37,596 nucleotides of DNA from Isosphaera sp. (GTDB lineage: Bacteria; Planctomycetota; Planctomycetia; Gemmatales; Gemmataceae): the NCBI GenBank assembly GCA_013822345.1, contig PNKH01000079.1, positions 1-37,596 on the forward strand. The letters run 5' to 3'. The notes under the pieces were generated by a model that did no database searches, had not been told where the DNA came from, and was given only the letters and a program-made list of their open reading frames with translations. Below are positions 1-7,474 of this stretch, piece after piece. The first letter of the stretch is position 1. Each line of letters opens with the position of its first letter. The translations under genes and the position numbers were made by a program.

Positions 1-7
1 GTCCCGT

Positions 8-50
8 GGTGGGACTCGCGGGCGAAGCGCCCGCTTCGGCCCACCCTACA
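8..50. repeat. Family C palindromic element, single arm
   Basis: This 43-base arm matches, with two differences in its inner stem, the right arm of the complete element at 17275-17371. It contains its own small hairpin (GCGGGC and GCCCGC around GAA). Read on the minus strand it begins GTAGGGTGGGCCGAAGC, and that TAG (positions 46-48) is the stop codon of the glycerophosphodiesterase gene. Any second arm would lie at or before the window edge. Confidence 0.8.
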
Positions 51-753
51 GGCCCAACGCCCCCCGCAGCCACCCCGGCCGGTCGGTGGTGATCGCCCCC
101 ACCCCGACGCCCACCATCTCCCGCGCCAGGTCGGCGTCGTTCACCGTCCACACGCACAACTTCAACCCCGCGGCCCTCACCGCCGCCGCGAATGCCGCGT
201 CGAGCACCGCAGGGTTCGCGGACAGGTCGAGGCCGTCCGCCCGGATCGCCGTCGCCGTCGCGATCAGCTCCGCGGCCGTCGTCCGGTCGGTGAGTTCGGC
301 GACCAGGTACGCGGGCCGGTCCGGGCGGGCCGCCTTCGCCGCCGCGACCACGTCCGCCGAGAAGCTGATGGCCACCATCTGGAGCGGGCCGAGCCCGCTC
401 GCGGCCAGGACGCGGTCGAGTTCCGGCACCGCCTCCGGCCCGGCCTTCACCTCGACGTACACCCGCTTCCCGGCCGGCACTGTCGCCAGCACCTCGCCGA
501 GGATTGGGACGCGCTCCCCGCGACCCACGTCGAGGCGACGGAGTTCGGCGAGTGTCTGGTCGGCGACAGGTCGGTCGACCCCGGCGACGCGGGCCGAGTC
601 CGGGTCGTGGATGACGACGAGGCGTCCGTCGCGGGTCAGCCGCACGTCGCACTCGACGGCGTCGGCGTGCTGGTGCCAGGCGAGGCGGAAGGCGGCGAGG
701 GTGTTCTCGGGGGCGTCGAACGACGCCCCGCGGTGGGCGACGATCTCGATCAT
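46..753 (-). CDS. Glycerophosphodiester phosphodiesterase (GDPD family)
   Basis: This 235-residue protein should hydrolyse glycerophosphodiesters to glycerol-3-phosphate and an alcohol, in a TIM-barrel fold. Seen: the N-terminal VAHRGA motif with His7-Arg8, PENTLAAF at 15-22, metal-ligand candidates Glu34 and Asp36 in VECDVRLT, the second catalytic His49 in VVIHD, and a later VEVK pair (Glu101, Lys103). The C-terminus holds the usual ITTDRPGWL segment. I start at the ATG that puts the HRG motif at residue 7; the frame stays open far upstream, but only by reading through a palindrome and the next gene in a non-coding frame. No signal peptide is visible, so it is probably cytoplasmic. It lies 83 nt downstream of the DUF1549 gene on the same strand, with a palindrome between. 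Its TAG stop is supplied by a repeat element. Confidence 0.93.
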   Translation of the reverse strand: MIEIVAHRGASFDAPENTLAAFRLAWHQHADAVECDVRLTRDGRLVVIHDPDSARVAGVDRPVADQTLAELRRLDVGRGERVPILGEVLATVPAGKRVYVEVKAGPEAVPELDRVLAASGLGPLQMVAISFSADVVAAAKAARPDRPAYLVAELTDRTTAAELIATATAIRADGLDLSANPAVLDAAFAAAVRAAGLKLCVWTVNDADLAREMVGVGVGAITTDRPGWLRGALGL

Positions 754-769
754 GGGCGGGCCCGGGTTG

Positions 770-834
770 AGGCGAGCCGGGAGCGTGAGCGACCGGAGGG
801 CGTTCCTCCGGTCGCTCACGCTCCCGGCTCGCCT
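770..834. repeat. Family A palindrome, perfect 30-bp arms, 5-nt loop
   Basis: The arms at 770-799 and 805-834 are exact reverse complements. On the minus strand the element begins 2 nt after the TGA stop of the DUF1549 gene and ends 16 nt before the GDPD start. Its arm sequence (GGCGAGCCGGGAGCGTGAGC and onward) recurs at 18893-18958, as a single arm at 3309-3337, and as a diverged copy at 36903-36963. It could act as a 3'-end RNA hairpin, but there is no T-tract. Confidence 0.9.
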
Positions 835-836
835 GG

Positions 837-3284
837 TCACCGGTTGAACTGGAACTCGCGGCTGTTCGCCAGCACCCACAGCAGGTCCTGTAGCCCCTCC
901 CGCACGCCCGGGGCCGACTTCACCCACCCCTCGGCCTTCTTCGCCTCGTCGGCGGTCGGGGGCCGCGACCACGTCGCCAGGTACAACTCCTCGACCGCCG
1001 CCGGCAGAGCCGCCTTCGCGGCGACCAGCTTCTCCACCCGCCCGGCCTTGTCCGCGACCTTCCGGTTCAGCGTGTCGCCGTTCAGCAGGTGCATCGCCTG
1101 CGCGATGTTCGGGGCCGTCGTCCGCTCGCACTCGCACAGCACCTGCCGGGCCGGCCGGCCGAACGTGTCCATCAGGTACGACTTCACCTCGCTGTCCGGC
1201 AGCTGGATCGCCCGCGTCCCGAGCGGCAGCCCGAGGTACTTCTCCCGCGTCCCGGTGGCGGCGTCCACCGCGTCGGCCAACTGCTCGGCGGTCAGCCGGC
1301 GGACGGTCCGGCGCGTGAAGTGGGTGTTCGCCGCGTCCGCCCGGTTCCCGTCCGTCGCGTCCGCCGACAACTGGTACGCCCGGCTGGTGAAGATCGTCCG
1401 GAGCAGGTGCTTGAGGTCGAACTTCGCCTTGACGAAGTCGTCCGCGAGGGCGTCGAGCAGTTCCGGGTTGGTGGCCGGGTTGGTCGCCCGCATGTCGTCC
1501 AGCGGCTCGACCAGCCCGCGGCCCATCGTGTACCCCCAGAACCGGTTCGCCAGGTTCCGGGCGAACATCCGGTTCGTCGGCGCGGTCAGCCAGTCGGCCA
1601 GCTTCTTCCGCCGGTCGAACTCGTCGTCCCACGACACCCGCGGGTCGGCGTCCAGCGGCAGCGGCTTCACCACCGCCCGCTTCCGCGGGTGCGTCGCCTC
1701 CCCGGTCGCCCGCACGTACACCACCGTCTCCCGGCCGAACAGCCCGAACTCCTGGCTGTTCTTCGTCCCCATCCGGGCGAAGAACGCGCTCAGCCCGTAG
1801 TAGTCGTCCTGGCTCCACTTCTCGAACGGGTGGTGGTGGCACTTCGCGCACCCGACGCGGATGCCGAGGAACAGTTGGGCCGTCGTCTCCGCCCAGTCGT
1901 CGGCCGTCCGGCCGATCTGGAAGAAGTTCGCCGGCCCGTCCAGGAACGTGCTCCCCTCGGCGGTCACCACGTCGCGGACGAACTGGTCGACCGGCACCCC
2001 GTCGCGGACCTGGCCGCGGACCCAGTTGTGGAAGCTCCACATCCCCTTCTCTTGCAGGGCGGTCCGGTTGATCCGCAGCAGGTCACCCCACTTCAGCGCC
2101 CACCAGTCGGTGAACTCGCCGCGGTCGAGGACGGCGTCGACCGCCTTCGCCCGCTTCTTCGGGTCGGCGTCCTTCAGGAACGCCCGCACCTCGTCGGGGG
2201 TCGGGAGGGTGCCGATCGCGTCGAGGTACAGCCGGCGGAGGAACTCGTCGTCGTCGCACAGCGGGGACGGCGTCAGCCCGAGGTCGACCCACTTCGCCCG
2301 CAGTTTCTCGTCGACGAAGTTGTTCGCGGGGAAGTCGGGGAACTTTTCGACCCGGGCGAACGGCAGGGTCACCTGCGACACCACCGCCTGGCCGCCGAAC
2401 CGGACCATGACGTGCGTCTCGCCGGCCGCCTTCGCGGTCACCACCCCGGCCGGGGTCACCGCCGCGACGGCCTCGTTCAGTGCGTCGAACTGGGCGGTCG
2501 CGGACACGTCCTCGCGTCGCCCGTCGGACCACTCGGCGGTCACCGCCAGGTGCTGCCGCTCGCCGGGCCGCATCACCCGGGCTGCCGGGAACACCTCCAG
2601 CTTCGTGACGAACGGGTCCTTCGCGGTCGGGGCCGGGGCGCCGTCCTCGAGCCACTGCCGCATCCGCGTGTAGTCGCGGCCGCCGAGCTTCAGCTTCTCG
2701 CCGCCGCCGTGCTCCATGACGAGCGCCGGCTTCGCCAGCAGGATGCTCCGCTCCGGGTCGCTGACGACCACCCGCCGGCCCTCGTTGCTGCCGACGATCT
2801 GGGCGTGGTCGAACGCCGGGTCGAACCCGAACAGGGACAGCCGGAACCCGCCGCGGCCGAGGGACGCCCCGTGGCACCCGCCGCCGTTGCACCCGGCCTT
2901 CGTCAGGATCGGCACCACCTCCCGGGTGAAGCTCACCGGCACGTCGGCGGTCGCCTTCTCGACGGTCACCGGCACCACCGTCCGCCCGCCGGCCGCGTCG
3001 ACCGTGACCGTCGTGTTCCCGTCCCCGACCGGGCGGACCGTCCCCTTGTCCGCGGACGCCACGTCCCGGTCGCCGGTGGTGAACCTGGCGGTCGGGGTGA
3101 GGTCGAAGGTGCGGCCGTCGGCCCAGACGCCGAGGACGACGAGCCGCTGCTCGTCTCGCGGGCCGGTGAACGTCAGCGACCGAGGGTAGACGACGACATC
3201 CTTCGGGGTGCCGGGCGGGGCGTCGGCGGCCGGGGCACCGGTGGCGGACAGGACGGCGGCGAGTGCCAGGAGGCGGGAGGGCAT
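837..3284 (-). CDS. Secreted DUF1549/DUF1553 protein with Ig-like domains
   Basis: This 815-residue exported protein belongs to a planctomycete-rich family of unknown biochemical role, often thought to bind or degrade extracellular polymers. Seen: a signal peptide (residues 1-20, ending TGAPAADA), a bacterial Ig-like region at about 30-110, then CNGGGCHG at 132-139, a second Ig-like region at about 225-305, the DUF1549 core with CAKCHHHPF at 479-487, and the DUF1553 part with a NRFWGYTMGRGLVEP motif and a REFQFNR end. The first cysteine pair is spaced CX4CH rather than the usual haem CX2CH; the second is CX2CH. It lacks the DUF1501 partner that usually sits beside such genes, having the GDPD gene downstream instead. 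A promoter-like site lies at 3372-3400. Family assignment is strong; function is unknown. Confidence 0.92.
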   Translation of the reverse strand: MPSRLLALAAVLSATGAPAADAPPGTPKDVVVYPRSLTFTGPRDEQRLVVLGVWADGRTFDLTPTARFTTGDRDVASADKGTVRPVGDGNTTVTVDAAGGRTVVPVTVEKATADVPVSFTREVVPILTKAGCNGGGCHGASLGRGGFRLSLFGFDPAFDHAQIVGSNEGRRVVVSDPERSILLAKPALVMEHGGGEKLKLGGRDYTRMRQWLEDGAPAPTAKDPFVTKLEVFPAARVMRPGERQHLAVTAEWSDGRREDVSATAQFDALNEAVAAVTPAGVVTAKAAGETHVMVRFGGQAVVSQVTLPFARVEKFPDFPANNFVDEKLRAKWVDLGLTPSPLCDDDEFLRRLYLDAIGTLPTPDEVRAFLKDADPKKRAKAVDAVLDRGEFTDWWALKWGDLLRINRTALQEKGMWSFHNWVRGQVRDGVPVDQFVRDVVTAEGSTFLDGPANFFQIGRTADDWAETTAQLFLGIRVGCAKCHHHPFEKWSQDDYYGLSAFFARMGTKNSQEFGLFGRETVVYVRATGEATHPRKRAVVKPLPLDADPRVSWDDEFDRRKKLADWLTAPTNRMFARNLANRFWGYTMGRGLVEPLDDMRATNPATNPELLDALADDFVKAKFDLKHLLRTIFTSRAYQLSADATDGNRADAANTHFTRRTVRRLTAEQLADAVDAATGTREKYLGLPLGTRAIQLPDSEVKSYLMDTFGRPARQVLCECERTTAPNIAQAMHLLNGDTLNRKVADKAGRVEKLVAAKAALPAAVEELYLATWSRPPTADEAKKAEGWVKSAPGVREGLQDLLWVLANSREFQFNR

Positions 3285-3308
3285 GGCGGGAACCCGAGCG
3301 GTGGGGTC

Positions 3309-3337
3309 GGCGAGCCGGGAGCGTGAGCGACCGGAGG
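3309..3337. repeat. Family A element, single arm
   Basis: 29 bases identical to the left arm of the palindrome at 770-834. No matching second arm follows; the sequence runs into GGCGGCCGGAGC. It sits in the 5' leader of the DUF1549 gene, 24 bases before its start on the minus strand. Confidence 0.8.
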
Positions 3338-3371
3338 GCGGCCGGAGCGGGTCGCAGGCGGGATAATGAAA

Positions 3372-3400
3372 ATGATCCGGGGCCGGCGGGCCGGCGTCAA
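3372..3400 (-). promoter_or_regulatory. Candidate promoter of the DUF1549 gene
   Basis: Minus strand: TTGACG (3400-3395), a 17-nt spacer, GATCAT (3377-3372), then TTTTC and CCCGCCTGC at 3362-3354. The same order of elements occurs upstream of the genes starting at 13450 and 30171. The leader would be about 80 nt. It is inferred from similarity between the three sites and a sigma-70-like -35; no start site is known. Confidence 0.5.
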
Positions 3401-3490
3401 GCGGAACACCCGTAAAGAAATGCCGGCGGGCGGCGAACGTCTCCGTAACGCCCGGTTGCGGTTCTCATTTTCTCCCGACAGGTGCGACCC

Positions 3491-5065
3491 ATGAAGTTGA
3501 CTGTCCTCACGCCGCTGCTCGTGCTGGTCCTGGTGGGGGCGAACCCCGCGTCGTCGGACGACAAGCCCGCCCCGAAGCCGGCCGGCAAGCCGACCCGCAT
3601 CACCGGGCCGCTCGACAAGAAGGGGCGGATCGACTACGAGGCGGCGCTGAACGAGCAGCTCGGCAAGGGGGTCACCGCCGAGACGAACGCGAACGTCCTC
3701 CTGTACCAGGTGTTCGGCCCGGCCCCGGAGGGCGGGGACGGGATGCCGGACGAGTACTTCAAACTGCTCGGGATGCCGCGGCCGCCGCAGGACGGAAATT
3801 ACTTCGGCGGGATCGGCACGTACGGGCGGAAGCAGCTCAGCCTCGGTGACGACCAGTTGAGCGCCCTGTTCGACCAGATGGACCAGGCCCGGGCGCGGCC
3901 GTGGAAGGCCGCGGACTACCCGTCGGTCGCGGCGTGGCTGAAACTGGACGAGAAGCACCTGGCGGCGGTGGTCGGGGCGACGAAGCGGCCGCACTACTTC
4001 AACCCGCTGGTGTCCACCCGGAACAAGGACGGGGAGTCCGGCGGGCTGATCGGGGCCCTCTTGCCGAGCGTCCAGAAGTGCCGGGAGCTGGCCGCCGCCC
4101 TGACCGCCCGGGCGATGCTCCGGGTCGGGGAGGGGAAGTTCGACGAGGCGTGGGCCGACCTGCTGGCCTGCCACCGGCTGGCCCGGCTGGTGTCCCGCGG
4201 CGGCACCCTGATCGAGGCGCTGGTCGGGATCGCCATCAACCAAATCGCGTGCAACGCCGAGTTGGCGTGGCTGGAGGCGGCGAAGCCGACCGCCGACCAG
4301 GCCCGGGCCCGGCTGAAGGACCTGCAGAACCTCCCGCCGTTCCGCCCGGTGGCCGAGCTGGTCGACGTCGGGGAGCGGTGCATGGGGATGGACAGCCTCC
4401 AGCTCATCCGCCGGGGTTACGGCGGCGGGCTGATCGACGGGGTGGGCGGGAAGCCGACCCCGGAGGAGCTGAAGGCACTGGAGTCGCTCGACTGGGCGGA
4501 GATGGAGAACGTCTGCAACGGGTACTACGACCGGATGGTGGCGGCCCTGCGCGTCCGCGACCGGGCGGCCCGGGAGAAGGCGTTCGACAAACTGGACGCG
4601 GACTTCGAGGCGGCGCGGAAGCTGGTGAAGGACGAGCCGTTCAACTTCGGGGCGCTGGCGAAGCTGTTCGGCGGGCCGAAGGTCGACCCGAAGGTGGTGA
4701 GCCGGAAGGTCGCGGAGACGCTGATGGGCCTGCTCGCCCCGGCGGTGCGGAAGGTGAACGGGGCGTTCGACCGGGCGGAGCAGATCGCGCGGAACCAGGA
4801 GTTGGCGTTCGCCCTGGCGGCGTACCGGGCGGACGAGGGCAAGTACCCGGCGAGGCTCGCCGACCTGGCCCCGAGGTACCTGCCGGCGGTCCCGGACGAC
4901 GTGTTCGCCGGGAAGCCGCTGACCTACCGGGTCGAGGACAACGGGTACCTGTTCTACAGCATCGGGCAGGACGGGAAGGACGACGGCGGGCGGTCGTTCG
5001 ACGACGACCCGCGGGGCGACGACCTGCGGGTGCGGATGCCGCTCCCGGCCCCGAAGAAGCCGTGA
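3491..5065 (+). CDS. Secreted protein of unknown function, paralogue 1
   Basis: I do not recognise a named family for this 524-residue protein. Seen: a signal peptide (MKLTVLTPLLVLVLVGANPA, probable cleavage near residue 20), a proline/lysine-rich linker, a long mostly helical middle with the segment LTARAMLRVGEGKFDEAWA, and a C-terminal part with LAAYRADEGKYPARLADL, PRYLPAVPDDVFAGKPL and LFYSIGQDGKDDGG. That last stretch is a common C-terminal motif in planctomycete exported proteins and resembles the end of type II pseudopilin-like domains. I chose the ATG at 3491, preceded by ACAGGTG, over an in-frame GTG 9 nt earlier, because it gives a cleaner signal peptide. It is followed after 20 nt by a full-length paralogue, so the pair is probably one operon created by tandem duplication. 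Confidence 0.85.
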   Translation: MKLTVLTPLLVLVLVGANPASSDDKPAPKPAGKPTRITGPLDKKGRIDYEAALNEQLGKGVTAETNANVLLYQVFGPAPEGGDGMPDEYFKLLGMPRPPQDGNYFGGIGTYGRKQLSLGDDQLSALFDQMDQARARPWKAADYPSVAAWLKLDEKHLAAVVGATKRPHYFNPLVSTRNKDGESGGLIGALLPSVQKCRELAAALTARAMLRVGEGKFDEAWADLLACHRLARLVSRGGTLIEALVGIAINQIACNAELAWLEAAKPTADQARARLKDLQNLPPFRPVAELVDVGERCMGMDSLQLIRRGYGGGLIDGVGGKPTPEELKALESLDWAEMENVCNGYYDRMVAALRVRDRAAREKAFDKLDADFEAARKLVKDEPFNFGALAKLFGGPKVDPKVVSRKVAETLMGLLAPAVRKVNGAFDRAEQIARNQELAFALAAYRADEGKYPARLADLAPRYLPAVPDDVFAGKPLTYRVEDNGYLFYSIGQDGKDDGGRSFDDDPRGDDLRVRMPLPAPKKP

Positions 5066-5085
5066 CCCCGAGCCGGAGCGACCCG

Positions 5086-6600
5086 ATGCACGCGTTCGCC
5101 GTTCCGCCGCTGTTGGTGCTGTTCCTCGCCGGGGCGGAGCCGGCCCCGGCCCCGCGGCCGGCCGCCGCGCCGACCCGTGTCGCCGGCCCGCTCGACGCGA
5201 AGGGCCGGGTCGACTACGAGGGGGCGGTGAACCGGTGGCTGGCCGACGGGGTCACGCCGGAGAACAACGCGAACGTGCTGCTGGTCGCGGCGCTCGGCCC
5301 GGCCCCGGCGGGCGACGCCCTGTCCGACGAGTATTTTCGCCGGCTCGGGGTATCGCGGCCGCCGGCGGGCGGGAACTACTTCGTCCGCCTCGACCGGTTC
5401 GGCAAGGAGACGCTCAAGCTCGGCGAGAAGGAACTCGCCGCCCTGCACGAGCAGCAGGGGCGGGCGTCGAGGCGGCCGTGGAAGGCCGCGGACCACCCGT
5501 CGGTCGCGGCCTGGCTGACGGCGAACGAGAAGCCGCTGGCCCTGGTGGTCGAGGCGACGCGGCGGCCGGGGTACTACAACCCGCTCGTCACCCGGCCGGA
5601 GAAGGACGGGGAGCCGGGGTGGTTGATCGGGGCGCTGCTGCCGACGGTGGCGCGGGGCTGGGACCTGCGGGACGCCCTGACCGCCCGGGCGATGCTCCGG
5701 GCCGGCGAAGGGAAGTACGACGACGCCTGGGCCGACGTGCTCGCCTGCCACCGCCTCGGCCGGCTGCTGTCCCGCGGCGGGACGCTGCTGGAAGCGCTGA
5801 TCGGCCGGGCCGTCGACCGGGGCGCGGCGGACGCCGCCCTCGCCTGGTTGGCGGCGGCGCGGCCGACCGGCCAGCAGGTCCGGGCCCGGCTGAACGACCT
5901 GCGGGAGCTGCCGACGTTCCGCCCGGCCGCCGATATCGTCGACCACGGGGAGCGGTGCACCGGGCTCGACTCGCTCGCCCACATCCTCCGGGGCGGCCCG
6001 GACGGGACGGCGACGCCGGCCGAGCGGGCGGCGCTGGAGAAGCTCGACCGGGGGGAGATGGAGGCGGTCTTCGACGGGTGGTACGACCGGGCGGCCGGGG
6101 CGCTGCGGCTGACCGACCGGGCGGCCCGGGAGGTGGCGTTCGACCGGCTCGACGCGGAGGGGAGGGCGGGGAAGAGGCCGCCGACCGTCGGGGAGGTCGT
6201 CGGCCTCGTGACGGCGGGCGACGCGAAGCCGTTCAGTCGGAAGTTGGCGCGGGTGCTCGCGGCGATGCTCGCCAAGGACGTACGTCGGGTCCAGGAGAAG
6301 GTCGATCTGGCGGAACAGGTCGGGCGGAACCTGGAGGTGGCGTTCGCCCTGGCGGCGTACCGGGTGGACGAGGGCCGGTACCCGGGCACGCTCGCCGACC
6401 TGGCCCCGAGGTACCTGCCGGCGGTCCCGGACGACGTGTTCGCCGGGAAGCCGCCCGCGTACCGGCCCGACGGGACGGGCTACCTGCTGTACAGCGTCGG
6501 GCCGGACGGGCGGGACGGCGGCGGGCGCGGGGCCGACGACGACCCGCCGGGCGACGACCTGCGGGTCCGGATGCCGCTCCCGGCCCCGAAGAAGAACTGA
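5086..6600 (+). CDS. Secreted protein of unknown function, paralogue 2
   Basis: This 504-residue protein is the tandem paralogue of the gene before it, aligning along its whole length. Seen: a signal peptide (MHAFAVPPLLVLFLAGAEPA), the GPLDAKGRVDYEGAVN opening, the helical LTARAMLRAGEGKYDDAWA segment, and the C-terminal DEGRYPGTLADLAPRYLP, PAVPDDVFAGKPP and LLYSVGPDGRDGGG motifs. It lacks about 20 residues of the first copy in the middle (after the TPAERAAL region). A 64-nt stretch (6390-6453) is identical at DNA level to 4854-4917 although flanking codons differ, which suggests gene conversion or strong constraint. Its stop lies 5 nt from the stop of the convergent lipoprotein gene. Biochemical function is unknown. 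Confidence 0.85.
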   Translation: MHAFAVPPLLVLFLAGAEPAPAPRPAAAPTRVAGPLDAKGRVDYEGAVNRWLADGVTPENNANVLLVAALGPAPAGDALSDEYFRRLGVSRPPAGGNYFVRLDRFGKETLKLGEKELAALHEQQGRASRRPWKAADHPSVAAWLTANEKPLALVVEATRRPGYYNPLVTRPEKDGEPGWLIGALLPTVARGWDLRDALTARAMLRAGEGKYDDAWADVLACHRLGRLLSRGGTLLEALIGRAVDRGAADAALAWLAAARPTGQQVRARLNDLRELPTFRPAADIVDHGERCTGLDSLAHILRGGPDGTATPAERAALEKLDRGEMEAVFDGWYDRAAGALRLTDRAAREVAFDRLDAEGRAGKRPPTVGEVVGLVTAGDAKPFSRKLARVLAAMLAKDVRRVQEKVDLAEQVGRNLEVAFALAAYRVDEGRYPGTLADLAPRYLPAVPDDVFAGKPPAYRPDGTGYLLYSVGPDGRDGGGRGADDDPPGDDLRVRMPLPAPKKN

Positions 6601-6605
6601 CCCCG

Positions 6606-7301
6606 CTACCGGGGCACGTCCGGGTCCCGGCCGGCCAGCACCCGCATCCGCCGCAGCACCTCGCCCCCGAACCGCGCGACCGCCTCCGCCTTGGCCCGCG
6701 ACACCGCGTCCTTGTCCTCCACCAGGAACGTCGGGCGGACGACCTTCCCGACGCCCTCCGTCTGCACCCCGGCGTACACGTACTCGTTGTCCACGTCGAG
6801 GAGCAGCCCCTCCATCAGGAACAGCGCGTCCCGGTGGCTGGCGGGGACGACGTACCCGCCGACGACCGTCAGATTCAGCACCGCCGCCCAGTTCAGGTAG
6901 CCGTCCACCTGGGCCGCCCCGCGGACCACGAACAGCACGTCCGCCCCGCACTTCGCGGCCGCCAGCCGGAGGTCCTTCACCTTCCCCTCGCCGACGAGCA
7001 TCTCCGGCAGCGGGAACACGTCCGACGCAAGCCCCTCCTTCTTGAGCGCGGCCGCCCACCCCTCCATCGCCGCCCGGTCCTCCGGCGTCCACCGCCAGTC
7101 GCCGCCGCCCGGGGGCCGGAGGTGGACGGCGACCCGGCACGGGAACTTGAGCTGCGGCCTCGCCGCCCGGGCCTCGGCGACGGCCGCGTCCGGGGACTGG
7201 AGGGTGCCGTCGTTCAGCCGCTCGCGGAGGGCGTCGCGGTCGAACCCGGTGGCGTGGCAGCCGCAGAGAACCAAGACGATCAGCAGCGGGCGCGGGGGCA
7301 C
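6606..7301 (-). CDS. Lipoprotein resembling the rhombotarget lipoprotein family
   Basis: This 231-residue protein has a short basic start, a hydrophobic stretch (LLIVLVL) and a lipobox LCGC, so Cys15 should be lipidated and membrane-anchored on the outer face. I start at GTG 7301 because a strong GAGGAGGT ribosome site lies just upstream (7313-7306); the frame stays open further up but without a signal sequence. The C-terminal half (AAAKCGADVLFVVRGAAQVD, GGYVVPASHRDALFLMEG, then VDNEYVYAGVQTEG) resembles, from memory, lipoproteins linked to rhombosortase systems. No GlyGly-CTERM tail is present, so a link to that sorting system is only an inference. It is divergent from the membrane protein starting at 7475. 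Confidence 0.8.
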   Translation of the reverse strand: MPPRPLLIVLVLCGCHATGFDRDALRERLNDGTLQSPDAAVAEARAARPQLKFPCRVAVHLRPPGGGDWRWTPEDRAAMEGWAAALKKEGLASDVFPLPEMLVGEGKVKDLRLAAAKCGADVLFVVRGAAQVDGYLNWAAVLNLTVVGGYVVPASHRDALFLMEGLLLDVDNEYVYAGVQTEGVGKVVRPTFLVEDKDAVSRAKAEAVARFGGEVLRRMRVLAGRDPDVPR

Positions 7302-7305
7302 GGTG

Positions 7306-7313
7306 ACCTCCTC
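7306..7313 (-). promoter_or_regulatory. Strong ribosome binding site deciding a GTG start
   Basis: GAGGAGGT on the minus strand lies 4 nt before the GTG at 7301. It is one of the best Shine-Dalgarno matches in the window and fixes the lipoprotein start. Many genes here have weak or no such site. Confidence 0.75.
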
Positions 7314-7355
7314 GGGTCGGGGTGGTGCGGGCCGGTGTCGTCGGGTGCGGGCGGC

Positions 7356-7384
7356 GGGATACGGGGGCACGCCGCGGCGGTCAA
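7356..7384 (-). promoter_or_regulatory. Candidate promoter of the lipoprotein gene
   Basis: Minus strand TTGACC (7384-7379), 17-nt spacer, TATCCC (7361-7356). The -35 is good and the -10 is poor. The leader would be about 48 nt. The -35 and its context (CTTGACCGCC) match the site upstream of the gene starting at 13450. Confidence 0.4.
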
Positions 7385-7474
7385 GGCCGGGGCCGCAGCC
7401 CCGGATTTTCGTTTTTCGGAACGGCCGTCCCGTGATAGACTCACCCCACACATTCGTGCCCCGGGAGGCCGGCC

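Noticed and set aside
754-2040. N-terminal extension of the GDPD gene to over 600 codons
   Set aside because: The extension runs through a palindrome and antisense-phase sequence of the DUF1549 gene; the HRG motif that belongs at the N-terminus would be internal.
6601-6605. A terminator between the convergent genes ending at 6600 and 6606
   Set aside because: The gap is 5 nt and no inverted repeat spans it; this pair is an exception to the palindrome-at-gene-end pattern, as is 18324-18333.
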